Of a stretch of DNA of 64,000 bases, positions 35,016 through 43,305 are shown piece after piece. The stretch's first letter is position 1. Every line of letters begins with the position of its first letter. Origin of the DNA: Candidatus Dojkabacteria bacterium. Lineage in GTDB: Bacteria; Patescibacteria; Dojkabacteria; SC72; JAFGCJ01. A program made the position numbers and the translations under genes. The notes under the pieces were generated by a model. It saw nothing but the letters and a program-made list of their open reading frames with translations, searched no databases and was not told where the DNA came from. The DNA lies in assembly GCA_016932785.1 (NCBI GenBank), contig JAFGCJ010000002.1, positions 1 through 64,000 on the forward strand, read 5' to 3'.

Positions 35016-35047
35016 TACAGAGAGCATTATATCATTGGATTTTCTGA

Positions 35048-36103
35048 TTACCAAGTTTCTATTATTCCTCCGCCGAGAACCATTTCTTTGTCAAATATTA
35101 CTAGAGATTGTCCTGGTGTTGGTGCCCACAGAGGTTTAAGGAACTTGATTTTTGAGTCAGCAATTTTACATGGGACAGGGATTTGTCTGTATCTTGTTGA
35201 GGCTGATATAGAAGCAGAAATACTTGGGGTCTTGTTAATCCAGGTTAGTTGATCAACAGCAACTGTGTCGCTGAATAGTGATGGGTTTTCTTTTCCCTTT
35301 GCGACGTAGAGTGTATTTGATTTTGCATCTATTTTGGCCACGAAGTACGGTTGTTCGGTTCCCCCTACTCTTATTCCTTCCCTTTGACCGAGAGTAAAAT
35401 TCCAGACACCTTGGTGTGCTCCTACCTCTTTTTTTGTATCAATGTCTATTATTCTTCCTTGATGTGGAGCTAAGTCTTCTAAGAGAGTATTGTTGAGCTT
35501 GTTTCTCTTCAAGAAGCATATATCTTGACTCTCATCTCTGGCTTTAACTGGTAGGTTTTTCTGCGTTGCTATTTTCTTTACATTCTCCTTGGTTAAGTCT
35601 CCTACGGGAAATATGGTTTTCGATAACTGTTTTTGTGTTATTCGGTAGAGAAAATATGATTGATCTTTTTTTGGGTCCAATCCTCTTAGTAAATCGAAAG
35701 AACCGGTCTTGTTTGTCCTTTTTCTTGCGTAGTGTCCTGTGGCAATATATTCGGCTCCGGTTTCCAGGGCTTTATCAAATAGTAATCCAAATTTGATTTT
35801 TTCGTTGCACAGCACGCAGGGATTGGGTGTTCTTCCCCGGCTGTATTCTGAAATAAAGTTTTCTACAATTTTGGCTTGAAATTCTTTGGACAGATCGATT
35901 GTCTTTAGCGGAACTTTTAGAAAATCACATACCTTTTGGGCATTCTCTTTATCTTCTTGACTTGTGTATCCGGTCTCCATAAAAAGTCCTGTGACAATGA
36001 AGCCGGCATCTTTTAGTAGGTATGCTGATGTTGAGCTATCTATTCCTCCTGACATTGCAACAAATACGTTAGATTGTTTTGAAATTGATAAATCTGTCAT
36101 CAT
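35048..36103 (-). CDS. mnmA: tRNA-specific 2-thiouridylase
   Basis: 351 residues. PP-loop SGGIDSSTSAYLL near the N-terminus binds ATP; catalytic cysteines in NPCVLCNEKIKF and DESQDICFL; the LRGLDPKKDQSYFL motif and the C-terminal beta-barrel are present. It adds sulfur to U34 of tRNA-Lys, -Glu and -Gln. The start overlaps the stop of the greA-like gene by four bases (ATGA at 36103), so the two are coupled. tRNA-Lys(UUU), a substrate, is encoded at 44390. Confidence 0.95.
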   Translation of the reverse strand: MMTDLSISKQSNVFVAMSGGIDSSTSAYLLKDAGFIVTGLFMETGYTSQEDKENAQKVCDFLKVPLKTIDLSKEFQAKIVENFISEYSRGRTPNPCVLCNEKIKFGLLFDKALETGAEYIATGHYARKRTNKTGSFDLLRGLDPKKDQSYFLYRITQKQLSKTIFPVGDLTKENVKKIATQKNLPVKARDESQDICFLKRNKLNNTLLEDLAPHQGRIIDIDTKKEVGAHQGVWNFTLGQREGIRVGGTEQPYFVAKIDAKSNTLYVAKGKENPSLFSDTVAVDQLTWINKTPSISASISASTRYRQIPVPCKIADSKIKFLKPLWAPTPGQSLVIFDKEMVLGGGIIETW

Positions 36104-36567
36104 GCTAACTCGGATGTTTCGATTTTTATAATTTTAAATTTTTTACTGTTGACTTCAATTATATCTCCTATTTTCTTCTTGTTAATTTTCTTTCCAAGCG
36201 TCGAGTCTATTGAGAGCATTCTCTCCTGAGTAGTATTAATTTTGCTGCCTAGTATTTCGGTATCCGTTTCAGAACAAATATGTAGTATTAATGATGTTTC
36301 CTGATCGGTTTGGAGCGTAACTTTATGTCCTACATGGACACTTTTGTTGTCCTGAGGTTTTGAAAGTGGTTGGCTGGTGGCATAGGTTTCCCTGAGTTCA
36401 TCCAGAGTAATCTGTTTTGCTTCCTTCAGCTGTTTATTTGGATTATGCCAGTTATCTCCTCCGGTTTTGCTTTCGATTTCTCGAATTAGCTCTTCCTGGA
36501 ACTCATTCTCCATGAGTTTTATTCTCTTCGAGATTTCTTCTATTGTAGAGTGAAATAGTTTACTCAT
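36100..36567 (-). CDS. GreA/GreB-like transcription elongation factor relative
   Basis: 155 residues. The C-terminal half resembles the GreA C-terminal FKBP-like domain: VHVGHKVTLQTD, MLSIDSTLGKKINKKKIGDIIEV and the closing strand FKIIKIE. The N-terminal half is helical but shorter and less regular than the GreA coiled coil, so it may be a divergent GreA-like or Rnk-type factor that binds RNA polymerase rather than a true cleavage factor. First gene of a two-gene unit with mnmA. Confidence 0.7.
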   Translation of the reverse strand: MSKLFHSTIEEISKRIKLMENEFQEELIREIESKTGGDNWHNPNKQLKEAKQITLDELRETYATSQPLSKPQDNKSVHVGHKVTLQTDQETSLILHICSETDTEILGSKINTTQERMLSIDSTLGKKINKKKIGDIIEVNSKKFKIIKIETSELA

Positions 36568-36664
36568 AATATATTTGGTAAAACGTTAGATAAATGAGAC
36601 TCGCTGAGCCTTTTCTGTAAGTTCCTGATTCTTGACTGGAATAGTATGGGCATTGGGGGGCCTG

Positions 36665-36697
36665 CTTTTCAATTAACTCTATGGTCATATTGAAAAG
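36665..36697. promoter_or_regulatory. Inverted repeat in the divergent greA-like/DUF192 promoter region
   Basis: CTTTTCAAT (36665-36673) and ATTGAAAAG (36689-36697), a perfect 9-bp inverted repeat with a 15-bp spacer, centred in the 245-base gap between divergent genes. It could be an operator for both or a structured leader. The rest of the gap holds only the DUF192 promoter. Confidence 0.4.
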
Positions 36698-36800
36698 TTT
36701 AGCCATAATGGGGCTGATTCTATCACACGTCGATTATGTATAACAAGGGGTCTTTCTAAGGTAGCCTTGGAAATCTCTTGATAGAAAATTTCAGGTCAGC

Positions 36801-36806
36801 TATATT
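36801..36806 (+). promoter_or_regulatory. Leaderless-type -10 box of the DUF192 gene
   Basis: TATATT in AGCTATATTC lies six bases before the ATG at 36813, so transcription should start at the start codon. Confidence 0.5.
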
Positions 36807-36812
36807 CATATT

Positions 36813-37385
36813 ATGTTATTTAACTGGAATCGACTTAAAAAAATAGTTCCGTTAATTGTTCTTGTTGTCGTTGTAACTGCAGGTTTTGCGTACTGGGAAA
36901 AGATTAGCGGAACTTTTAACTTTTTAAAGAATCCGTTTGAATTTTCTCGGAATGACAATAATGAGAAGGATTCTTCGGATGATAATAAGAAAAAAGATGA
37001 CAACGACTCTCTGCAGGTTGAGGTAGTGACTGATACTGATAGACTGGTTGTCAAAGTTGAGGAGGCGAGAACACCTGAGGAACTTGGTCAGGGCCTGATG
37101 TACCGGGAGAACCTTTGTGAAAACTGCGGTATGGTTTTCTATTTCAAAACTGACAGAACTGGCGGTTTCTGGATGAAAAATTGTGAAATTCCTTTGGATA
37201 TTATCTTCATTGATTCTGCTGGTGAGATTGTTGATATCAAACGGGATTTTGAGCCGTGTAATGAGGAAATTTGTCCGAGTTATACCCCGATGAAGGTATA
37301 CCGTTATGCACTGGAGGTTAATGCTGGATGGTGTGAGAAAAATGATGTCGAGGTTGGCGATAAGGTTGAGGGATTAGATCCTTAG
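36813..37385 (+). CDS. DUF192 family protein, membrane-anchored
   Basis: 190 residues: membrane helix about 9-28, a charged linker, then the DUF192 domain with ARTPEELGQGLMYRENL, GMVFYFKTDRTGGFWMKN and IPLDIIFIDSAGEIVDI, and the last family motif YALEVNAGWCEKN. Extra cysteines (CENCG, CNEEIC) may form disulfides outside the cell. The family is widespread with unknown function; structures suggest ligand binding. A single-gene unit from its own promoter. Confidence 0.9.
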   Translation: MLFNWNRLKKIVPLIVLVVVVTAGFAYWEKISGTFNFLKNPFEFSRNDNNEKDSSDDNKKKDDNDSLQVEVVTDTDRLVVKVEEARTPEELGQGLMYRENLCENCGMVFYFKTDRTGGFWMKNCEIPLDIIFIDSAGEIVDIKRDFEPCNEEICPSYTPMKVYRYALEVNAGWCEKNDVEVGDKVEGLDP

Positions 37386-37527
37386 TGTTTCGTTTTAGTG
37401 AGTAATGCAGATTTTAATGAAGATTTCTTGTTTTAATAGTTTATCTGTTTTTTGCCCGTGTGCCGTTGCCATAAAAGCCTCTGGTTAATATAATTAATTA
37501 GAAGTTAAATTTAATCTTTCATTTTTA

Positions 37528-38385
37528 ATGAAATTTCCTAATGTTCTTGACGGTCTGAATCGTGTTCTCAGACTTTGGCCGGTTGCTCTTGCAGTGATTG
37601 TTTTCTTAGTGATTCTTAACTCCACAGTGTTTACAGTCAAATATGGAACTGTCGGTGTGGTTACCAGATTCGATCGGGTCACCGGAGATGTTGTAAAGCC
37701 AGGCTTGCACGTGAAGATCCCTTTTGTCGACCGTGTAGTCCTCTATAGAACTCAGAAGGTGATATACGAGACATTGGAGCAAGGATCAACCTCGAATGCA
37801 GACTACACTGACTATCCGGTGGACACGACCACGAGTGACGGCCAGCAGGTTTCTATTAGATATACTGTCCGTTTTTCCGTTAATCCTAAGAAGGCAACAT
37901 TTGTAGCAAACAACCTTGGAACGGAATCAGAAGTTGTTGAGAAAATTGTTAAAACCGACTCAAGAATTCACGCGAGAAGTATACCGAGAAAGTACAAGGC
38001 AATAGATCTTTACTCAGGGAACGTGGAGGTAGTCCAGGAAGAAATTGAGGAAATTCTTAGGCCGTTGTTTGAGGAGAACGGCTTAATTCTTGATGAATTT
38101 GGAATTCGAAGTATTAATTTCCAGGATGAATATGTTACAGCCGTTGAGGAAAAACAGATCGAGAGTGAACGGGTAAAGACAGAGGAATACAGAGCGCAGC
38201 AGGAGGAGTACAAGAAACAGGCAAAAATAACTCGTGCTGAGGGTGATGCCGAGGCTCAGCGCTTGGTGCAGTCTACTTTGACTGATGCAATGTTGAAGAA
38301 GTTGTATATTGATAAGTGGGATGGTATTTTGCCTGGTGTTGTGGCTGGGGATAAGGGTGTGATTTTGGATCTGGGATCGCTTTAG
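37528..38385 (+). CDS. SPFH/prohibitin-family membrane protein (HflC-like)
   Basis: 285 residues: transmembrane helix about 15-37, PHB/SPFH domain starting TVKYGTVGVVTRFDRVTGDVVKPGLHVKIPFVDRV, and a helical region rich in Glu/Lys/Gln (KQIESERVKTEEYRAQQEEYKKQAKITRAEGDAEAQ) ending with VILDLGS. Such proteins make ring-like microdomains and modulate membrane proteases such as FtsH. The partner gene hflK is not adjacent. The 3' end is followed after ten bases by a hairpin element. Confidence 0.9.
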   Translation: MKFPNVLDGLNRVLRLWPVALAVIVFLVILNSTVFTVKYGTVGVVTRFDRVTGDVVKPGLHVKIPFVDRVVLYRTQKVIYETLEQGSTSNADYTDYPVDTTTSDGQQVSIRYTVRFSVNPKKATFVANNLGTESEVVEKIVKTDSRIHARSIPRKYKAIDLYSGNVEVVQEEIEEILRPLFEENGLILDEFGIRSINFQDEYVTAVEEKQIESERVKTEEYRAQQEEYKKQAKITRAEGDAEAQRLVQSTLTDAMLKKLYIDKWDGILPGVVAGDKGVILDLGSL

Positions 38386-38395
38386 GCTTATAGTT

Positions 38396-38525
38396 GGGGG
38401 TCTGACCCCCGTCAGGTTTGACCCCGTTCTATAACGGTTACGGTCTATTTTTTAATGAAAATTTTGTTAAAACCCCAAGGTTAAAGTGTTTTCTTTGGGG
38501 ACAGACCCAACGCGGGTCAGACCCC
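38396..38525 (+). mobile_element. REP/MITE-like hairpin element, copy 1
   Basis: About 130 bp that begins with the palindrome GGGGGTCTGACCCCC (38396-38410), continues with GGTTTGACCCCG, has an AT-rich centre (AATGAAAATTTTGTTAA), then GGGGACAGACCC (38497-38508) and ends with GGGTCAGACCCC (38514-38525). Its ends are thus multiple inverted repeats. The same arrangement recurs at 41530-41660 in the same orientation, so it is a dispersed repeat; elements of this GGGGTCTGACCCC type are known near IS200/TnpA-REP-like transposases, but none is encoded here. The stop codon of the adjacent minus-strand gene starts at its last base. Confidence 0.8.
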
Positions 38526-39148
38526 TAGATCTGGTTCATCAATGCATTGACCTTAGCACCCCAGGCATCTGGAGTTACCGGATTATAAGTAGGTGCTATT
38601 GCATAAGGATTGCTTGTACCATATCCATACCGCAAACCATATCCAACCGTGTATATAGCCTCATTGAAACTGTTGAATCCCCTTTGACCCCATCCGAAAG
38701 GATTGTATGAACGGAAACAATGGATTCCACCTGAAGATTCAACTATAGAAATTGCAGGTAACAAACGGTAGTCAAGTCCGAATAAGTCAGAGACTTCAAC
38801 TATGTAGTAAGCATTGGCGGCCATAGGCGAATTCCATCTGGCGTAGAAATTTCTGACTCTCTGAGCCTTGGCTTCTCTATCAGCAATTTGTTTTAGCTCG
38901 ATTCCATGATTTTTTGCAAGATCGGCTTGTTTATTAAGGTGCGCAACTGAGATTTGCTCCTGATTTTCAGTATAGGGAGTATTAATTTTACCTCTTCCAA
39001 TATCTGTAGAAAATGAGGCATGTGCCTGTTGGATTGAGCTGTAGCTTGAGAGAACTCTTGACCAGAGGAGAATAAATAATACGCTGCCAAGCAGAATCTT
39101 TTTTGTAATGTCGATTAGCTTCGTAACGTTTTTCTTTTTGGATATCAT
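38525..39148 (-). CDS. Membrane-anchored lysozyme/glucosaminidase-like protein (paralogue 2)
   Basis: 207 residues: a basic start, transmembrane helix (about residues 17-33), coiled linker, then the same domain as 21250-21939: FYARWNSPMAANAYYIVE, LDYRLLPAISIVESSGG, YNPFGWGQRGF and NEAIYTVGYGLRYGYGT. The Glu in ISIVES is conserved. It ends about seven residues earlier than paralogue 1, exactly where the hairpin element begins, so the element may have replaced the last codons. A palindrome, GATATCAT-TC-ATGATATC (39141-39158), overlaps its start codon. Confidence 0.72.
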   Translation of the reverse strand: MISKKKNVTKLIDITKKILLGSVLFILLWSRVLSSYSSIQQAHASFSTDIGRGKINTPYTENQEQISVAHLNKQADLAKNHGIELKQIADREAKAQRVRNFYARWNSPMAANAYYIVEVSDLFGLDYRLLPAISIVESSGGIHCFRSYNPFGWGQRGFNSFNEAIYTVGYGLRYGYGTSNPYAIAPTYNPVTPDAWGAKVNALMNQI

Positions 39149-39158
39149 TCATGATATC
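39141..39158. promoter_or_regulatory. Palindrome over a start codon
   Basis: GATATCAT (39141-39148) and ATGATATC (39151-39158) are perfectly inverted around two bases; the left arm contains the start codon of the wall hydrolase-like gene read on the minus strand. A 2-nt loop cannot fold as RNA, so a DNA-binding operator is more likely. Confidence 0.4.
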
Positions 39159-39223
39159 ATCAATATTATTCCGGTTGATGCTGGGTTTCGTTGTTTCATT
39201 GAGTGTCCCAGCGGTCTTCCGGT

Positions 39224-39248
39224 AAAGTTGCCCGTTTTTGGCAACTTT
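39224..39248 (+). promoter_or_regulatory. Stem-loop in the region between divergent hydrolase and dedA genes
   Basis: AAAGTTGCC (39224-39232) and GGCAACTTT (39240-39248), a perfect 9-bp stem with a T-rich 7-nt loop, lies 70 bases before the DedA start. It could be an operator for dedA or an RNA leader element. The gap also holds TATATATG and GATATAAAT boxes nearer to the start. Confidence 0.45.
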
Positions 39249-39318
39249 GGTCATTTTGTCATTATCGAAGCAGAATTATATATGTTATGGGATATAAATT
39301 CAAGACTAAGAAAAGACT

Positions 39319-39969
39319 ATGATAGGGGCAATAAAAGACTATTTAATCGAGATTATTGACGCAATAGGCTATTTGGGGGTATTCATTACTATGACCTTAA
39401 GTTCATGCTTAATACCAATACCTTCAGAGGTAGTTTTACCTTTAACAGGGGCACTTTCATATGAGGGGAAAATGAATGTGCATCTTGCGGTTTGGGTTGC
39501 TACTGCGGGAAATATGGTGGGTTCGCTTATTGCATATTGGATTGGCATTAAAATAAATGAAAAGAAGCTGGTTGAATTAATAAACAGGTGGGGGAAGTTT
39601 ATTCTGGTAAGTGAGCATGAATATAATATTGCAAGAAAATGGGTAAAGAAATATGGGAATGGAGTGTCTTTCTTTGGGCGTCTTATTCCTGGAATCAGGA
39701 CGATTGTCTCTCTCCCTGCCGGAGTTGTAGGTGTAAAGCTTGTCCCTTTTGTGCTCTACTCTTTTGCGGGTTCTGTTGTGTGGAACTACATTTTGGCATT
39801 TTTGGGATATAAATTCGGCGAAAAATGGGAGGATTTGGAAGTTTATTTTGAGAAGTTCGATATTGCAATACTGGTGTTAATGGTGCTAGCTGTTGGTTTT
39901 TATGTTTATAAGAAAATATCTGGTAGGAGTGCAAAGAATGCTACAAAGAGGGCTAGGAAAGAAGCCTAG
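39319..39969 (+). CDS. DedA-family membrane protein
   Basis: 216 residues with the VTT/DedA pattern: an entry helix ending SSCLIPIPSEVVLPLTGAL, helix pair with GNMVGSLIAYWIG, and the conserved FFGRLIPGIRTIVSLPAGVVG motif, then a C-terminal helix pair with a basic tail. DedA proteins flip lipids such as undecaprenyl phosphate or phosphatidylethanolamine. Its stop overlaps the end of convergent gpmI by four bases. Confidence 0.93.
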   Translation: MIGAIKDYLIEIIDAIGYLGVFITMTLSSCLIPIPSEVVLPLTGALSYEGKMNVHLAVWVATAGNMVGSLIAYWIGIKINEKKLVELINRWGKFILVSEHEYNIARKWVKKYGNGVSFFGRLIPGIRTIVSLPAGVVGVKLVPFVLYSFAGSVVWNYILAFLGYKFGEKWEDLEVYFEKFDIAILVLMVLAVGFYVYKKISGRSAKNATKRARKEA

Positions 39970-41507
39970 CGAATAAGGCTTTTTCCTGTGATTTGCTCTG
40001 GTTTATTAATGCCCATAATGTCCAATATTGTTGGCGTGACGTCAGATAAAGCACCACTTTCGAGCATTTCTCTTGTGGTAATTCTTTTGGGGGTGGCGAG
40101 TATGAATGGGACTGGATTGATTGAGTGTTCGGTATCAGTCTCTCCGGTTTTCAGGTTTGTCATTTCCTCAATATTTCCGTGATCCGCTGTTATTATGGCT
40201 GTTCCTCCGAGTGAGTGGGTCGCTTTGACGATGTGTTGGACACTTTTGTCTACAGTCTGCATTGCCTTTAAGCCGGCATCGAAGACTCCCGTATGTCCTA
40301 CCATATCGCCGTTTGCTAGATTTACAAGAATGAAGTTGTAGATTCTAAGTGAAATCTTCTCAAGGAGAATTCTTGTTACCTCGGGTAAGCTCATTTCTGG
40401 CTTGAGATCGTAGGTTGCAACGTCCGGTGATGGAACTTCGACCCTATCTTCAGCTTGGAATTTGATCGATCTTCCTCCATTGAAGAAGTACGTGACATGG
40501 GGAAATTTCTCTGACTCTGCTATTCTTAATTGTCTTCTTCCATCTTCAGCGATGATTCTGCCAAGAGGAAGACTAATATTCTCTTTTGGAAATGCTATGT
40601 GTTGTGGGATTCCCTTAGCATATTGAGTCATTCCGACAAAAAAGAGGTTTTGTGGTACCTTTTCTCTTTTAAAATAGGTAAATTCTGGTGCTATGAAGGC
40701 ATAAGTTAGTTCTACGGCCCTATCTGATCTAAAGTTGAGGAAGACGAACGCATCGTTGTTTTCAATTGTAATAGGTGTTGAAGTGCTAGTTATTTGGGTT
40801 GGCTGGATAAATTCGTCGGTCTCGCCTCTTTGGTAGGCCTGGTCCAGAGCTTCTTGCCAGGTATTTGCCTCGAGTCCCTTGCCTTCTGTGAAAAGGTCGT
40901 AGGCTTTCTGAATTCTTTCCCAAACCTGGTTTCTATCCATACCGTAGTATCTTCCCCCGATAGTTCCAATTGTGCCGATTTTGTATTTTTTGAGGAATTC
41001 TTGTGTTCTTTTTAGATAAGTAGCGGCGGATTTTGGTGGCGTGTCTCGGCCGTCAGTAAATGCGTGAACGATTACGGGCTGCTGAAAGTTGTGAAGTGAT
41101 AGGGTTTTTATGAAGGCCTCCAAGTGGTTGATTGAGCCGTGTACTTCCCCGTCACTGAGGCAAACTGCGACGTGAAGTTTACTTTTGTTTTCGTTGGCGT
41201 GGTTTATTGCTTCGAGAAATTCCTGATTCTGGAAAAATTGTCCTTTCTGGATCGAGCGGTTGATTCTCGGAAGGTCTTGGTAGACGACTCTTCCGCTTCC
41301 AAGGTTCATGTGGCCGACTTCGCTATTTCCTTTTACTCCGGGGGGAAGTCCGACATATTCTTCAGATGCCTGGAGATATGTGTGAGGGTAGCTGCTCCAA
41401 GCTTTTTCAAGAAATGGTGTAGGAGCTTTGGTTACAGCGTTGCCGGTTGTGTTTGGGGCTATTCCTACTCCGTCGAGTATCAGTAGTACAACGAGGGTGT
41501 TTTCCAT
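39966..41507 (-). CDS. gpmI: 2,3-bisphosphoglycerate-independent phosphoglycerate mutase
   Basis: 513 residues, normal length. LILDGVGI near the start binds Mn, phosphoserine nucleophile in VKGNSEVGHMNLGSG, SLxxFQQPVIVHAFTDGRDTPP and GTIGGRYYGMDR in the transferase domain, then VVDxxVxH-type Mn ligands in NGDMVGHTG and ITADHGNIEEM. Interconverts 2- and 3-phosphoglycerate in glycolysis. A single-gene unit flanked upstream by the second hairpin element. Confidence 0.97.
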   Translation of the reverse strand: MENTLVVLLILDGVGIAPNTTGNAVTKAPTPFLEKAWSSYPHTYLQASEEYVGLPPGVKGNSEVGHMNLGSGRVVYQDLPRINRSIQKGQFFQNQEFLEAINHANENKSKLHVAVCLSDGEVHGSINHLEAFIKTLSLHNFQQPVIVHAFTDGRDTPPKSAATYLKRTQEFLKKYKIGTIGTIGGRYYGMDRNQVWERIQKAYDLFTEGKGLEANTWQEALDQAYQRGETDEFIQPTQITSTSTPITIENNDAFVFLNFRSDRAVELTYAFIAPEFTYFKREKVPQNLFFVGMTQYAKGIPQHIAFPKENISLPLGRIIAEDGRRQLRIAESEKFPHVTYFFNGGRSIKFQAEDRVEVPSPDVATYDLKPEMSLPEVTRILLEKISLRIYNFILVNLANGDMVGHTGVFDAGLKAMQTVDKSVQHIVKATHSLGGTAIITADHGNIEEMTNLKTGETDTEHSINPVPFILATPKRITTREMLESGALSDVTPTILDIMGINKPEQITGKSLIR

Positions 41508-41529
41508 GTTTATATATTAGCATAAGATT

Positions 41530-41660
41530 TGGGGTTTGACCCCCGTTGGGTTTGACCCCGTTTTATAAAGCAGAGGAAACGTTTTATAATGAATTTTTTG
41601 TTAATTCGTTGGAATAAAGGGATTTCTGTTGGGGACAGACCTAGCCGGGGTCAGACCCCC
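41530..41660 (+). mobile_element. REP/MITE-like hairpin element, copy 2
   Basis: About 130 bp matching copy 1 in layout: GGGGTTTGACCCCC (41531-41544), GGGTTTGACCCCG, AT-rich middle (AATGAATTTTTTGTTAA), GGGGACAGACC (41631-41641) and GGGGTCAGACCCCC (41647-41660). It lies 23 bases upstream of the gpmI start codon, so it must overlap or sit just beyond the promoter. Same orientation as copy 1. Confidence 0.8.
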
Positions 41661-41702
41661 AACTATAGGACTTGCTTATAGCCTTAACTCCCCCCGAGTT
41701 AC

Positions 41703-42458
41703 TTACTTCTTCAAAAAAGACAGGATTTTTGTGAAATCCCTTATAACAAAATCTGCGCTGTTTACATAGCTATCATTCAATCCCTCAGTCAAAACCCCAA
41801 CACAAAGAATTCCTGCGGATTTTGCAGATGCTATGCCATTTCGCGAGTCTTCAAAAACAACTGCCTCCTGTTTATCTACCCCAACTCTTTCTACAGCAAT
41901 ATTATATATTTGCGGACTAGGTTTTCCTTCTGATACGTCTTCGGCCGTCAAGGTAAAATCGAACAGCTTTTCAAGATCAAAGTGTTTCAATATAAGAGTC
42001 GCAAATTCTCTTACCGACGATGTTGCCAGACATGTCGGGTAGCACCTGTTTTTAAGAAAATGCAATAGATCTGGGACGCCATCTTTAAGTTTTATAACCT
42101 CATCGGGGTGATTTTCCAGGTTATACCGTTTGCCTTTTCTAAAGTCGGAAATTAGCTCGTCTACGTCGTATTCGCTGACTTTTCTGTCTGCTAAGACTCC
42201 ATCAAAGCCCTCTTTTGTTCTTTTACCGGAGAAAAACCTTTGGTAATCATCATTACTTAGGTCAATGTTGAAGAATTTTTTTAGAGTGTCAGCGTAGCCT
42301 CGATAGTTTAGTTGTTCTAGATCAACAATTGTTCCATCCATATCGAATATGAATGCTTTTTTGCGTCGAATTTCTTCTTTAATTCCTTCAGGAATTTCTT
42401 CATTAATATCTGCCATATTTTTTTCTGTTGGAGGTTTTCTTGTCATAAACTTAGTCAT
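41703..42458 (-). CDS. HAD hydrolase, beta-phosphoglucomutase-like
   Basis: 251 residues. Motif I FDMDGTIVD, a helical cap of about 80 residues, motif II CLATSS, motif III EGKPSPQIY with the Lys, and motif IV VFEDSRNGIASAKSAG. These signatures fit the PGMB/YcjU/Gph branch. Substrate could be a sugar phosphate. The first 35 residues ahead of motif I are an extra helical extension; several internal ATG codons make the exact start uncertain. Lies on the same strand as gpmI but separated by the hairpin element. Confidence 0.88.
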   Translation of the reverse strand: MTKFMTRKPPTEKNMADINEEIPEGIKEEIRRKKAFIFDMDGTIVDLEQLNYRGYADTLKKFFNIDLSNDDYQRFFSGKRTKEGFDGVLADRKVSEYDVDELISDFRKGKRYNLENHPDEVIKLKDGVPDLLHFLKNRCYPTCLATSSVREFATLILKHFDLEKLFDFTLTAEDVSEGKPSPQIYNIAVERVGVDKQEAVVFEDSRNGIASAKSAGILCVGVLTEGLNDSYVNSADFVIRDFTKILSFLKK

Positions 42459-42540
42459 TGTAGCAGAAAAGGCTGTGAGTTCCCAAATATAGGGTTTTAT
42501 TCATTGACTACTTACCTGTTATGTGTTATTTTTACCCGCG

Positions 42541-43209
42541 ATGGATACGAATTTCATGAAGAAAGTTGAACAGGATACTGTTAAAAGAAATCTGGATGTG
42601 AGGCCTGGCGATACAGTCAAGGTTCATATTCTTATTAAAGAGGCCGGTAAGGAGAGAGAGCAGATCTTTGAAGGTGTTGTTCTGTCTGTTAGCGGTTCCG
42701 GTGCGCGTAAGACTTTTACGGTGAGGAAAATTAGTCACGGTGTAGGTGTAGAGAAGATTTTTCCCGTTAATTCTCCTTTGATAAAGAAGATTGATGTTAT
42801 GGAAAGGGGTAATGCACGGCGATCCAAGCTTTACTATATGAGAAAGAGGATTGGTAAGAGATCTTTGGATGTAAATCTTAAAGAGGGTTTTGAAGCTATT
42901 ATTGAAGAGGAAGAAGTTGAGGAAAAACCGGAGAAGAAAGACGAAGAGCCTGCAGAAGAAAAGGTCGAGAAGAAGGCAGAAGAACCGGCCGAGGAAAAGG
43001 TTGAGAAGAAGACTCCCGCAGCCGAGGAAAAAGTTCCTGAAGCAGAAGAAAAATCCGGTGATGCTAAAGAGAAGAAGGCTCCTGCAAAAGCCAAAGCAGA
43101 ACCTGAGAAAAAAGACGAGAAAAAAGAACCCAAGGATAACAAGAAATCCGCTGAGAAAGGATCTGAAAAGGCCCCTAAAAAAGACCCCCCAAAAGAAGCC
43201 AAAAAGTAA
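42541..43209 (+). CDS. rplS: Ribosomal protein L19 with long acidic/basic repeat tail
   Basis: 222 residues from the ATG at 42541 (a TTG-less upstream ATG at 42523 would add six). Residues 1-110 are L19: FMKKVEQDTVKRNLDVRPGDTVKVHI, EGVVLSVSGSGARKTFTVRKISHGVGVEKIFPVNSPLI and the YMRKRIGKRSL end. The remaining ~110 residues are low-complexity Lys/Glu/Ala/Pro with a near-tandem unit (EEPAEEKVEKK twice). Typical L19 is ~115 residues, so the tail doubles it. It may project from the ribosome surface near the L19 site. Confidence 0.95.
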   Translation: MDTNFMKKVEQDTVKRNLDVRPGDTVKVHILIKEAGKEREQIFEGVVLSVSGSGARKTFTVRKISHGVGVEKIFPVNSPLIKKIDVMERGNARRSKLYYMRKRIGKRSLDVNLKEGFEAIIEEEEVEEKPEKKDEEPAEEKVEKKAEEPAEEKVEKKTPAAEEKVPEAEEKSGDAKEKKAPAKAKAEPEKKDEKKEPKDNKKSAEKGSEKAPKKDPPKEAKK

Positions 43210-43305
43210 TCTCCTACCCCGTTTGGCTATTTTTCAATCATTTATGTATCATTAGTTCGTGCCTAAAAAATTCATGTTTTATTTTTCATAAAAAAATTAG
43301 CAGCC

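Noticed and set aside
38396..41660. Composite transposon made of the two hairpin elements
   Set aside because: No transposase, no target-site duplication seen, and the enclosed genes are ordinary core genes; independent insertions are simpler.
42834..43202. Ser/Phe-rich open frame antisense to the L19 tail
   Set aside because: Arises because the GAA/AAA-rich tail reads as TTC/TTT on the other strand; no independent support.
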